A stretch of 64,000 nt of DNA, taken from Yersinia intermedia. Lineage in GTDB: Bacteria; Pseudomonadota; Gammaproteobacteria; Enterobacterales; Enterobacteriaceae. The stretch is from assembly GCF_900635455.1 (NCBI RefSeq), contig NZ_LR134116.1:3596001-3660000 (forward strand). Direction: 5' to 3'. Made by a program: the position numbers and the translations under genes. This document shows, piece after piece, positions 63,967 through 64,000 of the stretch. The stretch's first letter is position 1, and each line of letters begins with the position of its first letter. Under the pieces are notes generated by a model that was not told the DNA's origin, ran no database searches, and saw only the letters and a program-made list of their open reading frames with translations.

Positions 63967-64000
63967 ATGAAACAGACAATTCAATTACCTAAAATTGGCA
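63967..64000 (+). CDS. fucI: L-fucose isomerase FucI, 5' end only
   Basis: Only MKQTIQLPKIG is inside the window; E. coli FucI begins MKKISLPKIG. AAGGA lies seven bases upstream of ATG 63967. Position after fucP agrees with the fucPIK order. The gene runs off the right edge. Confidence 0.85.
   Translation, partial: MKQTIQLPKIG

Overview
The window is a piece of an enterobacterial chromosome. Every recognisable protein is closest to Enterobacterales homologues I know, and the gene order patZ-pssA-yfiM / rrn / clpB-pgeF-rluD / bamD / raiA / pheA / tyrA-aroF / rplS-trmD-rimM-rpsP / ffh / ypjD-corB / luxS-micA-gshA / yqaA-yqaB / argV-type tRNAs-serV / csrA / alaS / recX / recA / pncC follows the E. 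coli backbone. Several 124-130 bp ERIC-type repeats, the isolated BtsR-like regulator next to aroF, and the base composition suggest Yersinia, probably one of the environmental or enterocolitica-like species. This is inference; the species cannot be fixed from the window alone.

Layout. 1-5114: end of a DTW-domain tRNA modification gene, then patZ, pssA and yfiM. 5411-11560: a complete rrn operon on the minus strand (16S, tRNA-Ile, tRNA-Ala, 23S, 5S) with P1/P2 promoters, boxA sites and terminator, followed by a decayed 5S tail and a 77-bp tandem repeat. 11630-21490: clpB (sigma-32 promoter), pgeF-rluD, bamD, raiA, the attenuated pheL-pheA operon, and the converging tyrA-aroF operon with TyrR boxes. 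21724-25317: an orphan LytTR response regulator, a Dcu dicarboxylate carrier and a YdiY-like outer membrane protein. 25503-42356: the ribosomal trmD operon, ffh, ypjD-corB, luxS, the sRNA micA, gshA, yqaAB, the tRNA-Arg/tRNA-Ser cluster with strange tandem repeats, csrA, alaS, recX, recA and pncC.

The accessory part is 42614-64000. It opens with an MFS transporter. A minus-strand operon (45091-54277) follows: a periplasmic sugar-binding protein, a DUF2291 lipoprotein, an RbsA-type ATPase, an RbsC-type permease, a two-gene transketolase, an FGGY kinase and an L-fucose/L-arabinose-isomerase-like enzyme. A SorC-family regulator faces it at the far end. Together they outline import, isomerisation, phosphorylation and transketolase cleavage of a pentose-like sugar; the non-oxidative D-apiose route is the best hypothesis. 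Next come a broken HigB-type toxin with an intact antitoxin, the dmsABCD DMSO reductase operon, and the fuc locus (fucO-fucA diverging from fucP-fucI, cut by the window end) with a striking set of inverted-repeat operators between the two arms.
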